Shown here piece after piece: positions 16,623 to 22,914 of a stretch of DNA of 64,000 bases. The notes under the pieces are model-generated. The model was not told the origin of the DNA and did not search any database. It saw nothing but the letters and a program-made list of their open reading frames with translations. Location of the stretch: IMG/VR virus record IMGVR_UViG_3300031857_000002, positions 124,001 through 188,000 of that record, one strand, 5' to 3'. The stretch comes from a virus. Position numbers and translations under genes: made by a program. Within the stretch, counting starts at the first letter, position 1. Every line of letters begins with the position of its first letter.

Positions 16623-16714
16623 TGGCGGAAGACGGAGGAGTCGAACCCCATCCCATTTCTGAGAACCTGGTTTTCAAGGCCAGTCGCGGCACCAACGCCA
16701 CTGCATCATCTTCC
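16623..16714 (-). tRNA. tRNA-Ser(TGA)
   Basis: 92 nt with long variable arm and encoded CCA; anticodon TGA; acceptor GGAAGAT/GTCTTCC. Confidence 0.9.
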
Positions 16715-16721
16715 AAAAAGG

Positions 16722-16798
16722 TGGTCGGAATAGTAGGATTCGAACCTACGACCTCCTGGTCCCAAACCAGGCGCACTACCAGGCTGTGCTACACTCCG
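16722..16798 (-). tRNA. tRNA-Pro(TGG)
   Basis: 77 nt with encoded CCA; anticodon loop TTTGGGA between CCTGG/CCAGG stems. Confidence 0.94.
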
Positions 16799-16804
16799 AA
16801 TGTG

Positions 16805-16879
16805 TGGTACCTGGACACGGTTTCGAACCGCGGACCCTCTCCGTGTAAAGGAGACGCTCTACCCCTGAGCTATCCAGGC
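16805..16879 (-). tRNA. tRNA-Val(TAC)
   Basis: 75 nt with encoded CCA; anticodon loop TTTACAC in a TCTCC/GGAGA stem; G1-T72 wobble. Confidence 0.93.
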
Positions 16880-16887
16880 AAATTGTG

Positions 16888-16961
16888 TGGAGCGGAGTAG
16901 GGGAATCGAACCCCTCGCTTTAGCTTGGAAGGCTAAGGTATTACCACTATACGAACTCCGC
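16888..16961 (-). tRNA. tRNA-Gly(TCC)
   Basis: 74 nt with encoded CCA; anticodon loop CTTCCAA in TTAGC/GCTAA stem; second Gly isoacceptor beside GCC. Confidence 0.94.
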
Positions 16962-16986
16962 GTGTTGATACTTATAATAGTGTAAC

Positions 16987-18171
16987 ATGTACACTATAAA
17001 TAGTCAATCTATGAACTTCCCAACCAACTACTGTGCATTGCCGTTTAGAGGCATGCAACTCGAATGTGATGGTGAGATTAAATCTTGCTGTCTGTACAAA
17101 CCACATCTTGATCAATCAATTACTCAATATCATATGACCAATTATGATCACTGGTGGAACAAATCTCTTGACCGAATACAAAATCATGTGATCAACAACA
17201 CCGTTGATCCTGGCTGCTCTTATTGTCTAGAGCCAACTATTCTTCCGCATCCTATGCGAACAGGCGCCAATGACTTTTTCAAACATGATCCACAATACAC
17301 ACCAGGTGACTCGCCTGAGTGGTTGGACATACGATTTGGCAACTTCTGCAATCTCAAATGTATGATGTGTACTCCTCTAAATAGTAGTCAAATTGAACTG
17401 GAATACAAAAACAATACCGCAGCCTACAATGCACAAGGAATTGCACACAGCAGTGGATGGAAACGATTCAGCATCGAAGACCAAGCGGCCAGCAAAGAAA
17501 ACTGGTGGGACAATTCTGAAACGTTTGCCAAGGTAGTCCAAATAGTAAATCGTGCTAGATATGTGAACTTCTCAGGAGGTGAACCTCTAATGATGCCACA
17601 ATTGTATGATCTCATGGATGCTATGAATCCCAACTGCATCATTACATTCAATACCAACTTGACCAGACTCACTGATCGCACTATGCAAGCATTGAAAAAA
17701 TTTAAAGATGTTAACTTGCAAGTCAGTTTAGACGGTGTTGGCGCACATCAAGAGTGGATACGTTGGAACAGCAACTGGCCTGAACTTGATCGCAACATTC
17801 AAACAGTTTGTAACACACCTAACATTAGAGTTACATTTAGTTATTTGTTACAACACACCACAATCTACACATGGCCAGCACTTTGGAAATATCTTGAACC
17901 ATTGAACTGTCAAATACTTGCAATGCCAGTGTACGCAGACACTATTGGCAAAGGTGTGTTAACACAACATTCGGCTGTGTCTACGGATGTTGAACGGTTT
18001 GTAGATTGGATCAAAGCCAACCCCAGTTCATGCAATCAAGAAATTGAACACTGGATTAGCAGTTATCAATTTGATCCTGTACTACACAAACAGTTTAGGG
18101 ACTATGTTGGTATGCTTGACAACATACGTGGTGGCAATTTCCGTGCCACGTTTGATCCTGCTTGGGACTAA
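16987..18171 (+). CDS. Radical SAM protein
   Basis: A 394-aa radical-SAM enzyme, second of three in the window. Core motif CNLKCMMC (Cys 121, 125, 128) follows DIRFGNF, and FSGGEPLM lies near residue 197. Upstream Cys pairs (SCC at about 33-35, GCSYC at 76-80) could bind a second cluster. Related in layout to the proteins at 12784 and 43258. Function unknown. TATAATA at 16973-16979 ends 7 nt before the ATG and no Shine-Dalgarno is seen. Converges with the next minus-strand gene, overlapping 4 bp. Confidence 0.8.
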   Translation: MYTINSQSMNFPTNYCALPFRGMQLECDGEIKSCCLYKPHLDQSITQYHMTNYDHWWNKSLDRIQNHVINNTVDPGCSYCLEPTILPHPMRTGANDFFKHDPQYTPGDSPEWLDIRFGNFCNLKCMMCTPLNSSQIELEYKNNTAAYNAQGIAHSSGWKRFSIEDQAASKENWWDNSETFAKVVQIVNRARYVNFSGGEPLMMPQLYDLMDAMNPNCIITFNTNLTRLTDRTMQALKKFKDVNLQVSLDGVGAHQEWIRWNSNWPELDRNIQTVCNTPNIRVTFSYLLQHTTIYTWPALWKYLEPLNCQILAMPVYADTIGKGVLTQHSAVSTDVERFVDWIKANPSSCNQEIEHWISSYQFDPVLHKQFRDYVGMLDNIRGGNFRATFDPAWD

Positions 18172-18524
18172 TCCCAATACATTTCATTGTGGCACTGGTA
18201 GTAATACTCACGCTCTAAGGCAATCATGTCCTCATAGTCAACTCTGTAGTTGAACATGGGATTGCCCCCAATGGAAATTCTAACATAACTTGCCGGCGCC
18301 CACTCGGGACCTGGCGTTTGTTTTTTGTACTGGATGAACCAGGCATTGTTGTTGTGCTGGAACGAATGGCCTCGTTGGTTACGCCAGTTTGCCACAATGT
18401 CCGCAAACACTGCCTGAGGCAAACTCCATGTGTGTGCATGTGCATCACTCACACGTATGCTCAAGTCTATTGACTCGCGATCCTTGAACACATATAATTT
18501 TAATGGTTTGGTAAATTCTAACAT
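18168..18524 (-). CDS. Hypothetical protein (118 aa)
   Basis: Unknown, soluble, rich in His, Trp and Tyr (SDAHAHTWSLPQ; C-terminal REYYYQCHNEMYWD). A TAAGTA element at 18529-18534 ends 4 nt before the ATG and there is no Shine-Dalgarno, fitting the leaderless pattern. Converges on the radical-SAM gene with a 4-bp overlap. Confidence 0.6.
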   Translation of the reverse strand: MLEFTKPLKLYVFKDRESIDLSIRVSDAHAHTWSLPQAVFADIVANWRNQRGHSFQHNNNAWFIQYKKQTPGPEWAPASYVRISIGGNPMFNYRVDYEDMIALEREYYYQCHNEMYWD

Positions 18525-18538
18525 ACACTACTTATTGG

Positions 18539-18615
18539 TGGCAGGAGATATAGGATTCGAACCTATGCGTGTCGGAATCAAAATCCGATGCCTTGACCAA
18601 CTTGGCGAATCTCCA
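18539..18615 (-). tRNA. tRNA-Gln(TTG)
   Basis: 77 nt with encoded CCA; anticodon loop TTTTGAT; starts with T1 and has an open 1-72 pair as expected for tRNA-Gln; discriminator G. Confidence 0.93.
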
Positions 18616-18626
18616 GTAAAACTACA

Positions 18627-18701
18627 TGGTGGATGAGAGTAGAGTCGAACTACTACTTGACTCCGTATGAAGGAGGCGCACTACCATTATGCTACTCATC
18701 C
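18627..18701 (-). tRNA. tRNA-Met or Ile2 (CAT)
   Basis: 75 nt with encoded CCA; anticodon loop TTCATAC, acceptor GGATGAG/CTCATCC. The sequence alone does not settle elongator Met versus lysidine-modified Ile(CAT). Its first base directly follows the CCA of tRNA-His (no spacer). Confidence 0.85.
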
Positions 18702-18778
18702 TGGGGTGCATGATGGGGGTCGAACCCACGCATATCGGAATCACAATCCGAGGTCTTAACCACTTGACGACACGCACC
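18702..18778 (-). tRNA. tRNA-His(GTG)
   Basis: 77 nt with encoded CCA; anticodon loop TTGTGAT; extra G-1 opposite C73, the hallmark of tRNA-His. Confidence 0.94.
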
Positions 18779-18785
18779 ATATAGG

Positions 18786-18887
18786 AGCACTCTCAACAGC
18801 AGGCCTAGAAGGCAATCTGGTTGCTGAAACTTTTGCATCTGCAGATACTAGGTTTCTTCTTCCGCTTTGACTTACGCCAAGAATGCT
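18786..18887 (-). ncRNA. Putative structured inter-tRNA RNA (8-bp closing stem)
   Basis: Non-coding segment between tRNA-His and tRNA-Lys. The ends 18786-18793 and 18880-18887 pair over 8 bp as RNA (one G-U). The arm is short, so this is the weakest of the inter-tRNA structures. Confidence 0.25.
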
Positions 18888-18893
18888 TTTATA

Positions 18894-18967
18894 TGGTAGG
18901 GGTGTTCGGGAACGATCCGAATTTTACTGGTTAAAAGCCAGTTACTTCACCTTAAAGTTTCACCCCC
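18894..18967 (-). tRNA. tRNA-Lys(TTT), atypical T-loop
   Basis: 74 nt with encoded CCA; anticodon loop CTTTTAA in ACTGG/CCAGT. The T-stem TTCGG/CCGAA encloses ATCGTTC instead of TTCRANY: position 54 is A and 58 is T, the reverse of normal. The 8-9 positions are AA. Confidence 0.82.
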
Positions 18968-19017
18968 GTAGGTTTGGGTATCTTATCACTGTCCATCGGG
19001 ACTCTCCTTTAAAAATC

Positions 19018-19091
19018 TGGTAGCCTGTAGAGGTTACGATCCTCTGTCGCTCGATTATCAGTCGAGTGCTCTTCCATTGAGCTAACGGGCT
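19018..19091 (-). tRNA. tRNA-Ile(GAT), atypical T-loop
   Basis: 74 nt with encoded CCA; anticodon loop CTGATAA in CTCGA/TCGAG. T-stem AGAGG/CCTCT encloses ATCGTAA, again A54 and T58 swapped. One mismatch in the acceptor stem (C5-A68). Confidence 0.82.
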
Positions 19092-19095
19092 GTAT

Positions 19096-19170
19096 TGGTA
19101 CCGCCATATGGAATCGAACCACAATTTCCAGGTTCGTAGCCTGGAGTATTATCCATTATACTATAGCGAT
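19096..19170 (-). tRNA. tRNA-Arg(ACG)
   Basis: 75 nt with encoded CCA; anticodon loop CTACGAA in CCAGG/CCTGG; A34 would need TadA deamination to inosine. Confidence 0.92.
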
Positions 19171-19175
19171 GTTGT

Positions 19176-19250
19176 TGGTGCCGACTATCGGATTCGAACT
19201 GATGACCTATCGCTTACAAGGCGATTGCACTACCACTGTGCTAAGTCGGC
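19176..19250 (-). tRNA. tRNA-Thr(TGT)
   Basis: 75 nt with encoded CCA; anticodon loop CTTGTAA in ATCGC/GCGAT; acceptor GCCGACT/AGTCGGC. Confidence 0.94.
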
Positions 19251-19254
19251 TAAT

Positions 19255-19330
19255 TGGCTCCCCAACGTGGGCTCGAACCACGGACCAACAGATTAACAGT
19301 CTGCTACTCTACCGACTGAGCTATTGGGGA
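19255..19330 (-). tRNA. tRNA-Asn(GTT)
   Basis: 76 nt with encoded CCA; anticodon loop CTGTTAA; acceptor TCCCCAA/TTGGGGA; discriminator G. Confidence 0.94.
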
Positions 19331-19340
19331 ATGATTGATA

Positions 19341-19430
19341 TGGCCGAGAGCCTGGGAGTCGAACCCAGTGACCGTATTACTACGGTCTACGGATTAGCAA
19401 TCCGCTGCATTACCGTCCTGCCCGCTCTCG
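19341..19430 (-). tRNA. tRNA-Ser(GCT)
   Basis: 90 nt with long variable arm and encoded CCA; anticodon loop TTGCTAA; acceptor CGAGAGC/GCTCTCG, discriminator G. Confidence 0.93.
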
Positions 19431-19470
19431 ACAATCTACTTAGTAGGCACTCAAGCCTTCTACAAAAATC

Positions 19471-19545
19471 TGGTGGACCGTCCCGGGATCGAACCGGGGA
19501 CTGAAGCTTGCAAAGCTACTGTGTTCCCATCTATACCAACAGCCC
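19471..19545 (-). tRNA. tRNA-Ala(TGC)
   Basis: 75 nt with encoded CCA; anticodon loop TTTGCAA. Acceptor GGGCTGT/ACGGTCC has the G3-T70 pair that identifies tRNA-Ala. The anticodon stem has one T-T mismatch. Confidence 0.92.
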
Positions 19546-19550
19546 ATGTG

Positions 19551-19624
19551 TGGCGTACCTCCAAGGACTCGAACCTTGACTGACGGTTTTGGAGACCGCG
19601 GTGCTGCCATTACACCAGAGATAC
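19551..19624 (-). tRNA. tRNA-Trp(CCA)
   Basis: 74 nt with encoded CCA; anticodon loop CTCCAAA in GCGGT/ACCGT; discriminator G. Confidence 0.92.
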
Positions 19625-19647
19625 CTAACACACTCTTTGGAATGTGT

Positions 19648-19703
19648 GTATTAAAGCACTCTAAAATACTTAGGCTGCCTGTTCTTAAAGAATGCTTTAA
19701 TAC
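19648..19703 (-). ncRNA. Stem-loop with perfect 11-bp stem between tRNA-Trp and small gene
   Basis: GTATTAAAGCA (19648-19658) is exactly repeated inverted at 19693-19703, enclosing 34 nt. A second hairpin (ACACAC/GTGTGT) lies at about 19627-19648. The rest of 19704-19853 holds a CCCTAG/AGGGT-type hairpin near 19803-19829 and no recognised gene. Confidence 0.4.
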
Positions 19704-19853
19704 GCTGTAATTTTTTGTTCTACAAGAAGAACTCTATCCTACAGGCCGCCCATTTGCAGTTTTGAGTGATGCAGGCTCTCGTTGCCATTGCACTAAAAGA
19801 AAAACCCTAGAGTGTTTAGTTCCAGGGTCCTTTGGGTAGAATACTAATGTACT

Positions 19854-19970
19854 TTACACGGACCCCGGGTCTCCTGGAATGCTATTCACGCGACCGTTCG
19901 CATGCGTCCAGGCCGATGGCTGGATAAACATGGATGTCTTTGACAGTGAATAGAATTTTGTTTTCATCAT
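19854..19970 (-). CDS. Possible leaderless small gene (38 aa)
   Basis: Begins MMKTKFYSLSKT, 38 codons. The TATAAT of promoter 19977-20005 ends 6 nt before the ATG, so the start codon would be at or near +1. Codon pattern gives little support and no homologue is recognised; it could instead be the leader of a non-coding transcript. Confidence 0.3.
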   Translation of the reverse strand: MMKTKFYSLSKTSMFIQPSAWTHANGRVNSIPGDPGSV

Positions 19971-19976
19971 GTACCT

Positions 19977-20005
19977 ATTATAGTTTATTTATGGTTGACA
20001 GTCAA
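19977..20005 (-). promoter_or_regulatory. sigma70-type promoter inside tRNA array, TTGACT-17-TATAAT
   Basis: Minus-strand TTGACT 20000-20005 and TATAAT 19977-19982, 17-bp spacer; would restart transcription for the tRNAs below 19.9 kb. Confidence 0.75.
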
Positions 20006-20042
20006 CCTGTTTTTGAACTTTTATTTATCAAGTTCACCAAAT

Positions 20043-20118
20043 TGGTTGCGGGAGGAGGAATCGAACCTTCCATCTGTGAGCTTATGAGACTCACGTGCGA
20101 CCACTACACTTTCCCGCG
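20043..20118 (-). tRNA. Initiator-like tRNA-Met(CAT)
   Basis: 76 nt with encoded CCA; anticodon loop CTCATAA. The acceptor CGCGGGA/TCCCGCA leaves a C1-A72 mismatch, the main determinant for formylation of bacterial initiator tRNA, and begins CGCGGG as E. coli tRNA-fMet does. It lacks the three G-C pairs at the base of the anticodon stem (stem TGAGT/GCTCA), so full initiator activity is uncertain. Confidence 0.85.
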
Positions 20119-20137
20119 GTAATACTTATACAAAAAT

Positions 20138-20215
20138 TGGAACACAGGGTGAGATTTGAACTCACGACTTTACGGATTTGCAATCCGTTGCATTTGACCG
20201 CTCTGCCACCTGTGC
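20138..20215 (-). tRNA. tRNA-Cys(GCA)
   Basis: 78 nt with encoded CCA; anticodon loop TTGCAAA in ACGGA/TCCGT; discriminator T as expected for Cys. Confidence 0.94.
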
Positions 20216-20218
20216 ATA

Positions 20219-20376
20219 TTTTTATAGTCAAGCACCGAGAGATGCCGATTTGTCAACAAAGTAGCTAGCTCTGACAAGCGAATGGCAGTTATGTCAGGAC
20301 CTGTTCCTCGCACAGTTAGGCCCGAATAGTGACAGCGTCCCGTCACGATACCTTTATCGATGCTTGACTATAAAAA
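20219..20376 (-). ncRNA. Putative structured RNA closed by perfect 16-bp inverted repeat
   Basis: 20219-20234 (starts TTTTTATAGTC) and 20361-20376 are exact inverted copies over 16 bp, enclosing 126 nt with no coding sense. Sits between tRNA-Cys and the next hairpin. Part of the 443-nt tRNA-free stretch 20216-20658, for which no protein gene can be supported. Confidence 0.5.
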
Positions 20377-20459
20377 CATATTGAAACACACTAACTACCT
20401 TGGTATGTACTCAAGTTCATTGAACCGCTACGACCCTATCTTTAATGTGCTTCAATATG
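20377..20459 (-). ncRNA. Putative structured RNA closed by 13-bp stem, abutting the previous one
   Basis: 20377-20389 and 20447-20459 pair over 13 bp as RNA (one G-U). The arm starts at the base after the 16-bp repeat ends, so the two hairpins stack directly. The remaining 20460-20658 contains a 6-bp TCCAGA/TCTGGA hairpin (about 20633-20650) and nothing else recognised. Confidence 0.45.
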
Positions 20460-20658
20460 CTCTGCATCCCCCGGCGGTAATTGTAGTACAGAAAGATACG
20501 ACGCTATCGTACCCATCACACGTACCTTCCACCCGCTTCCCGACAGGGACCGTTCTCGCATTGCTAGCGGCCTTTAGGTTCGAAGACTACCACCCGTAGT
20601 TGTCACACTACTTCTCATCCTGTGGGTCACAGTATCCAGAGACTAATCTGGAACGTTC

Positions 20659-20743
20659 TGGTGGAGATGATAGGGATCGAACCTATCGTGACCGAAGTCG
20701 GAGGAGTTACAGTCCCCTGCCACACCATTGCGGCGGCATCTCC
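20659..20743 (-). tRNA. tRNA-Tyr(GTA)
   Basis: 85 nt with long variable arm and encoded CCA; anticodon loop CTGTAAC; acceptor GGAGATG/CATCTCC. Confidence 0.93.
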
Positions 20744-20748
20744 ATGTG

Positions 20749-20823
20749 TGGTACTCGATAGCGGAGTCGAACCGCTCTTGCCTGGATGAAAACCAGATGT
20801 CCTAACCGATAGACGAATCGAGC
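20749..20823 (-). tRNA. tRNA-Glu(TTC)
   Basis: 75 nt with encoded CCA; anticodon loop TTTTCAT in TCTGG/CCAGG; G1-T72 wobble. Confidence 0.92.
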
Positions 20824-20902
20824 AAATAAGGGAGAGCCACGGTTGCAGGACCTAGTGCTTCGTTACCGAAGGAAGTGTCCAGGCGATGTGACTCTCAAAA
20901 CT

Positions 20903-20977
20903 TGGCGGTCTGTGGGGGAATCGAACCCCCGTAAGTGGATAGACAATCCACAGTAATAACCTCTATACGAACAGACC
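20903..20977 (-). tRNA. tRNA-Asp(GTC)
   Basis: 75 nt with encoded CCA; anticodon loop TTGTCTA in GTGGA/TCCAC; discriminator G. First tRNA after the array promoters. Confidence 0.94.
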
Positions 20978-20985
20978 AAAATCTA

Positions 20986-21200
20986 CTATATTAAAAAATA
21001 CTAAAGGAACCATTGTGCATCTATGTCTACCTATAGGACCGTCTCCTATAGACCTGCACGGTCATTACTGCCTACATGCTCCGCCGCTTTTCTGGACATT
21101 TCTGCCCGGTTTCATAGACCTAGCTTGAGCGTGGGCGGCCCCACTGTCCTCGCCTTAGATCCCTAACGGTGTAGGTAACCTTTAATACATTTTAATATAG
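20986..21200 (-). ncRNA. Putative ~215-nt structured RNA, first in the tRNA transcript
   Basis: A long end-to-end helix: 20986-20996 pairs perfectly with 21190-21200, and 20999-21007 pairs with 21179-21187 with one wobble. Inside is a TATAGGA/TCCTATA hairpin. It would be the first element transcribed from the promoters at 21272 and 21369, just before tRNA-Asp. No coding sense. Accounts for most of the tRNA-free stretch 20978-21271. Confidence 0.5.
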
Positions 21201-21271
21201 CAACCCTTGCGGGCTACTACAAGCAAACTTAACTTTTTAAAGAACATCTAGTTAATTTCTAACTAGTCTCT

Positions 21272-21300
21272 AGTATAACACAATAGCTATATCTAGTCAA
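21272..21300 (-). promoter_or_regulatory. sigma70-type promoter for tRNA array, TTGACT-17-TATACT
   Basis: Minus-strand TTGACT 21295-21300 and TATACT 21272-21277, 17-bp spacer. Proximal of two tandem promoters; no gene follows before the structured RNA and tRNA-Asp. Confidence 0.8.
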
Positions 21301-21368
21301 CTTGTTTTTGCAAGTCCCTTCATTTTGGAAGGATTCTGCTAAGAACACTTGTTTCTTAACTTGTTTCT

Positions 21369-21397
21369 ATTGTAGCAAATTGCAAATATTGCGTCAA
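21369..21397 (-). promoter_or_regulatory. sigma70-type promoter for tRNA array, TTGACG-17-TACAAT
   Basis: Minus-strand TTGACG 21392-21397 and TACAAT 21369-21374, 17-bp spacer ending TTTGC; distal tandem promoter, 9 bp beyond the terminator of the preceding gene. Confidence 0.75.
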
Positions 21398-21405
21398 CCA
21401 CCAAT

Positions 21406-21431
21406 AAAAAACCCGCTTAGTGCGGGTTTTT
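21406..21431 (-). terminator. Rho-independent terminator
   Basis: 10-bp stem AAAAACCCGC/GCGGGTTTTT with a 5-nt loop, T-rich on the minus-strand 3' side; ends the DUF4214 gene transcript before the tRNA promoters. Confidence 0.85.
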
Positions 21432-21457
21432 ATAAATGTAATACTTTTGTTTACATT

Positions 21458-22357
21458 TTATGCAACGAACGGAGTATACTCAATTCCTGTTGTTGCTAAC
21501 CCTACTAATCCAATTGTGGTTTCAAACGCTGCCAACTCACTTGCGGCTACTAACACATCTGCTTGGCTCAAATTGCTACTGGTCATCCAAGCTGTGTAGT
21601 CAGTGACTTGTGTCAATGTAGCATCTGTACCAAATACGTTTTTGTAAACGTGCTTGATGAATGTTTCATTGCTGACACCACCTGCATCAGTTTTGTAAGC
21701 ATCGGTGGCCAACAATGCTGTGGCTAGTTCTTTGTTTGTCCACCCTGCATCGGCAAGATAGATACCAATGCCTTTGTATGCGTTGGTTACGTCTGTGGTA
21801 CCCAATGCGGCTGCCAACAATGCGTAAACATCACCAGCACGACCTGCGGCATCATAGGCAATGGCCTTGTCTGTGAATACCACACGCTCGTGGTCAGCAA
21901 GATTGAATTCCATGTTGCTGACCAATGTGCTGGCTAAGGTAACTTTAGCGGCAGTTTTGGTTGTGGTGAATTCTGTGCTGGCACCACCCATGGTGTAGGT
22001 GTCAACGCCTGTGGTGCCTGTAACATCCACAACGACATCAACTGTGCCATCACCTGCACGACCTGTGCCCACTACACCAAAGGTGGCAACTTTACCTAGT
22101 GTGCCAACAGTAGCCACTGTAACGATCAAGTTGTTGGCTACTGTACCACCCAATGCTGTTCCAGCAAGAGTGATAGTGTCTCCTGCCACATAGCCGCGAC
22201 CTGCACTTGCGGCAAGACTATCTAATACAACGGAATAAACACCGTTGGTCTTTGTAACATCAAATGCGGCTTCAACACCTGCACCGCCCGTTAACCCTGT
22301 AACGTTTTGGTATGTGGCATTGACTGCTTTGTCTTTGATTGTGATTGTTGTTGTCAT
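21458..22357 (-). CDS. DUF4214-containing surface/virion-type protein
   Basis: A 299-aa Ala/Thr/Val/Gly-rich, almost Cys-free protein. The first ~150 residues are a repetitive beta-type region (runs such as GTGRAGDGTVDVVVDVTGTT). The C-terminal ~120 residues match a DUF4214 module (ETFIKHVYKNVFGTD...), otherwise found in secreted and S-layer-like bacterial proteins. No signal peptide. AAGGAAA Shine-Dalgarno. It stands alone with its own terminator, which suggests strong, independent expression. A decoration or fibre role is an inference. Confidence 0.65.
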   Translation of the reverse strand: MTTTITIKDKAVNATYQNVTGLTGGAGVEAAFDVTKTNGVYSVVLDSLAASAGRGYVAGDTITLAGTALGGTVANNLIVTVATVGTLGKVATFGVVGTGRAGDGTVDVVVDVTGTTGVDTYTMGGASTEFTTTKTAAKVTLASTLVSNMEFNLADHERVVFTDKAIAYDAAGRAGDVYALLAAALGTTDVTNAYKGIGIYLADAGWTNKELATALLATDAYKTDAGGVSNETFIKHVYKNVFGTDATLTQVTDYTAWMTSSNLSQADVLVAASELAAFETTIGLVGLATTGIEYTPFVA

Positions 22358-22490
22358 AATTTTCCTTTAAAATAAAAATGATCTATAAACTTAATTAGTG
22401 GTTTATACTAGTAGTATACATGAATTTTCTAACAAAACTTGTGCGTGTGCGCACATGATTGGTACGAAAGTTTGAAATTATTGCCAAAAG

Positions 22491-22512
22491 AAAACCCGCC
22501 GGAGCGGGTTTT
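22491..22512 (-). terminator. Rho-independent terminator of tmRNA
   Basis: 9-bp stem AAAACCCGC/GCGGGTTTT with a TCCG loop, followed on the minus strand by TCTTTT. It ends the tmRNA coding piece; the sequence is nearly symmetric and could work in both directions. Confidence 0.85.
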
Positions 22513-22694
22513 GGTGGTTTCTGTTACGAGGTATTTCCTACCCTAGGCTGCGTTTAGGCTGCCAAAGCGAACTGTTCGTCGTTTGCATTTACGGTTTTTG
22601 TGTCTTCGACCAGGTTACCCCAATCCTAACGGCTTCTACCTTGCCGGACTGTCCATGTTGTTACTCTTGACCCAATCGATCCTGTGTCAGGCCC
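22513..22694 (-). ncRNA. ssrA: tmRNA coding piece (permuted, two-piece ssrA)
   Basis: Starts GGGCCTGACACAGGATCGAT, matching the 5' end of tmRNA. The tag reading frame is at 22554-22586 and encodes ANDEQFALAA followed by TAA, close to the E. coli tag ANDENYALAA. The first 7 nt (22688-22694) pair with the acceptor piece at 22919-22925 including G3-U70. Instead of continuing to a tRNA-like 3' end it stops at a terminator, because the 3' half is encoded upstream. tmRNA with SmpB rescues stalled ribosomes and tags the nascent protein for proteolysis. The exact 3' end of the mature piece is not known. Confidence 0.9.
22554..22586 (-). other. tmRNA proteolysis-tag reading frame (ANDEQFALAA-stop)
   Basis: Ten codons GCA AAC GAC GAA CAG TTC and on to GCC, then TAA. 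The resume codon is GCA, preceded by GTAAAT. Ends in the ALAA degron read by ClpXP-type proteases. Confidence 0.9.
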
Positions 22695-22695
22695 A

Positions 22696-22905
22696 TCATA
22701 ACGATTTTCGTCCCCAATTAATAATGTTCCATACTCTTTCATGAATATAATACAATATTGTATTCACTATTAATTGTGTTATAGCAATAGGTCCTGCAAT
22801 TGATAAGTTACCTGAAATTAACAAGACTATGAGGAATGTTGCACCCGATCCTGTTAATCTCCAACTTATAGTTTTTACAATGCTTCTCAAATTGCTATCG
22901 TTCAT
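22696..22905 (-). CDS. DUF2061 membrane protein encoded in the tmRNA intervening segment
   Basis: A 69-aa DUF2061 protein: SIVKTISWRLTGSGATFLIV near the start and LYYIHERVWNIINWGR near the end, with two hydrophobic helices (about 20-34 and 37-52). It fills the 220-nt spacer between the two pieces of the permuted tmRNA: its AAGGA Shine-Dalgarno lies directly after the acceptor CCA, its start is 10 nt from the CCA, and its stop ends 1 nt before the mature 5' end of the coding piece. DUF2061 proteins have no firm function, though some neighbour sulfate-assimilation genes. Processing of tmRNA would cut out exactly this gene. Confidence 0.85.
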   Translation of the reverse strand: MNDSNLRSIVKTISWRLTGSGATFLIVLLISGNLSIAGPIAITQLIVNTILYYIHERVWNIINWGRKSL

Positions 22906-22914
22906 AAATCCTTA

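Noticed and set aside
19704-19800. Extra tRNA-like element (possible Leu or Phe)
   Set aside because: Fragments resemble a D-arm and anticodon stem, but no consistent acceptor stem, T-arm or 7-nt anticodon loop can be built.
20360-20599. 79-codon open frame on the plus strand in the tRNA array
   Set aside because: It spans two inverted-repeat structures, has no ribosome-binding site, and its peptide has no protein-like pattern. The segment is better explained as structured RNA.
20216-20658. RNase P RNA
   Set aside because: A GAGGAA-xx-GTCC-like stretch exists but the conserved P4 and ACAGA elements are missing.
22440-22456. TGTGCG/CGCACA hairpin upstream of the DUF4214 gene as an operator
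   Set aside because: Only 6 bp with no linked promoter that could be identified with confidence.
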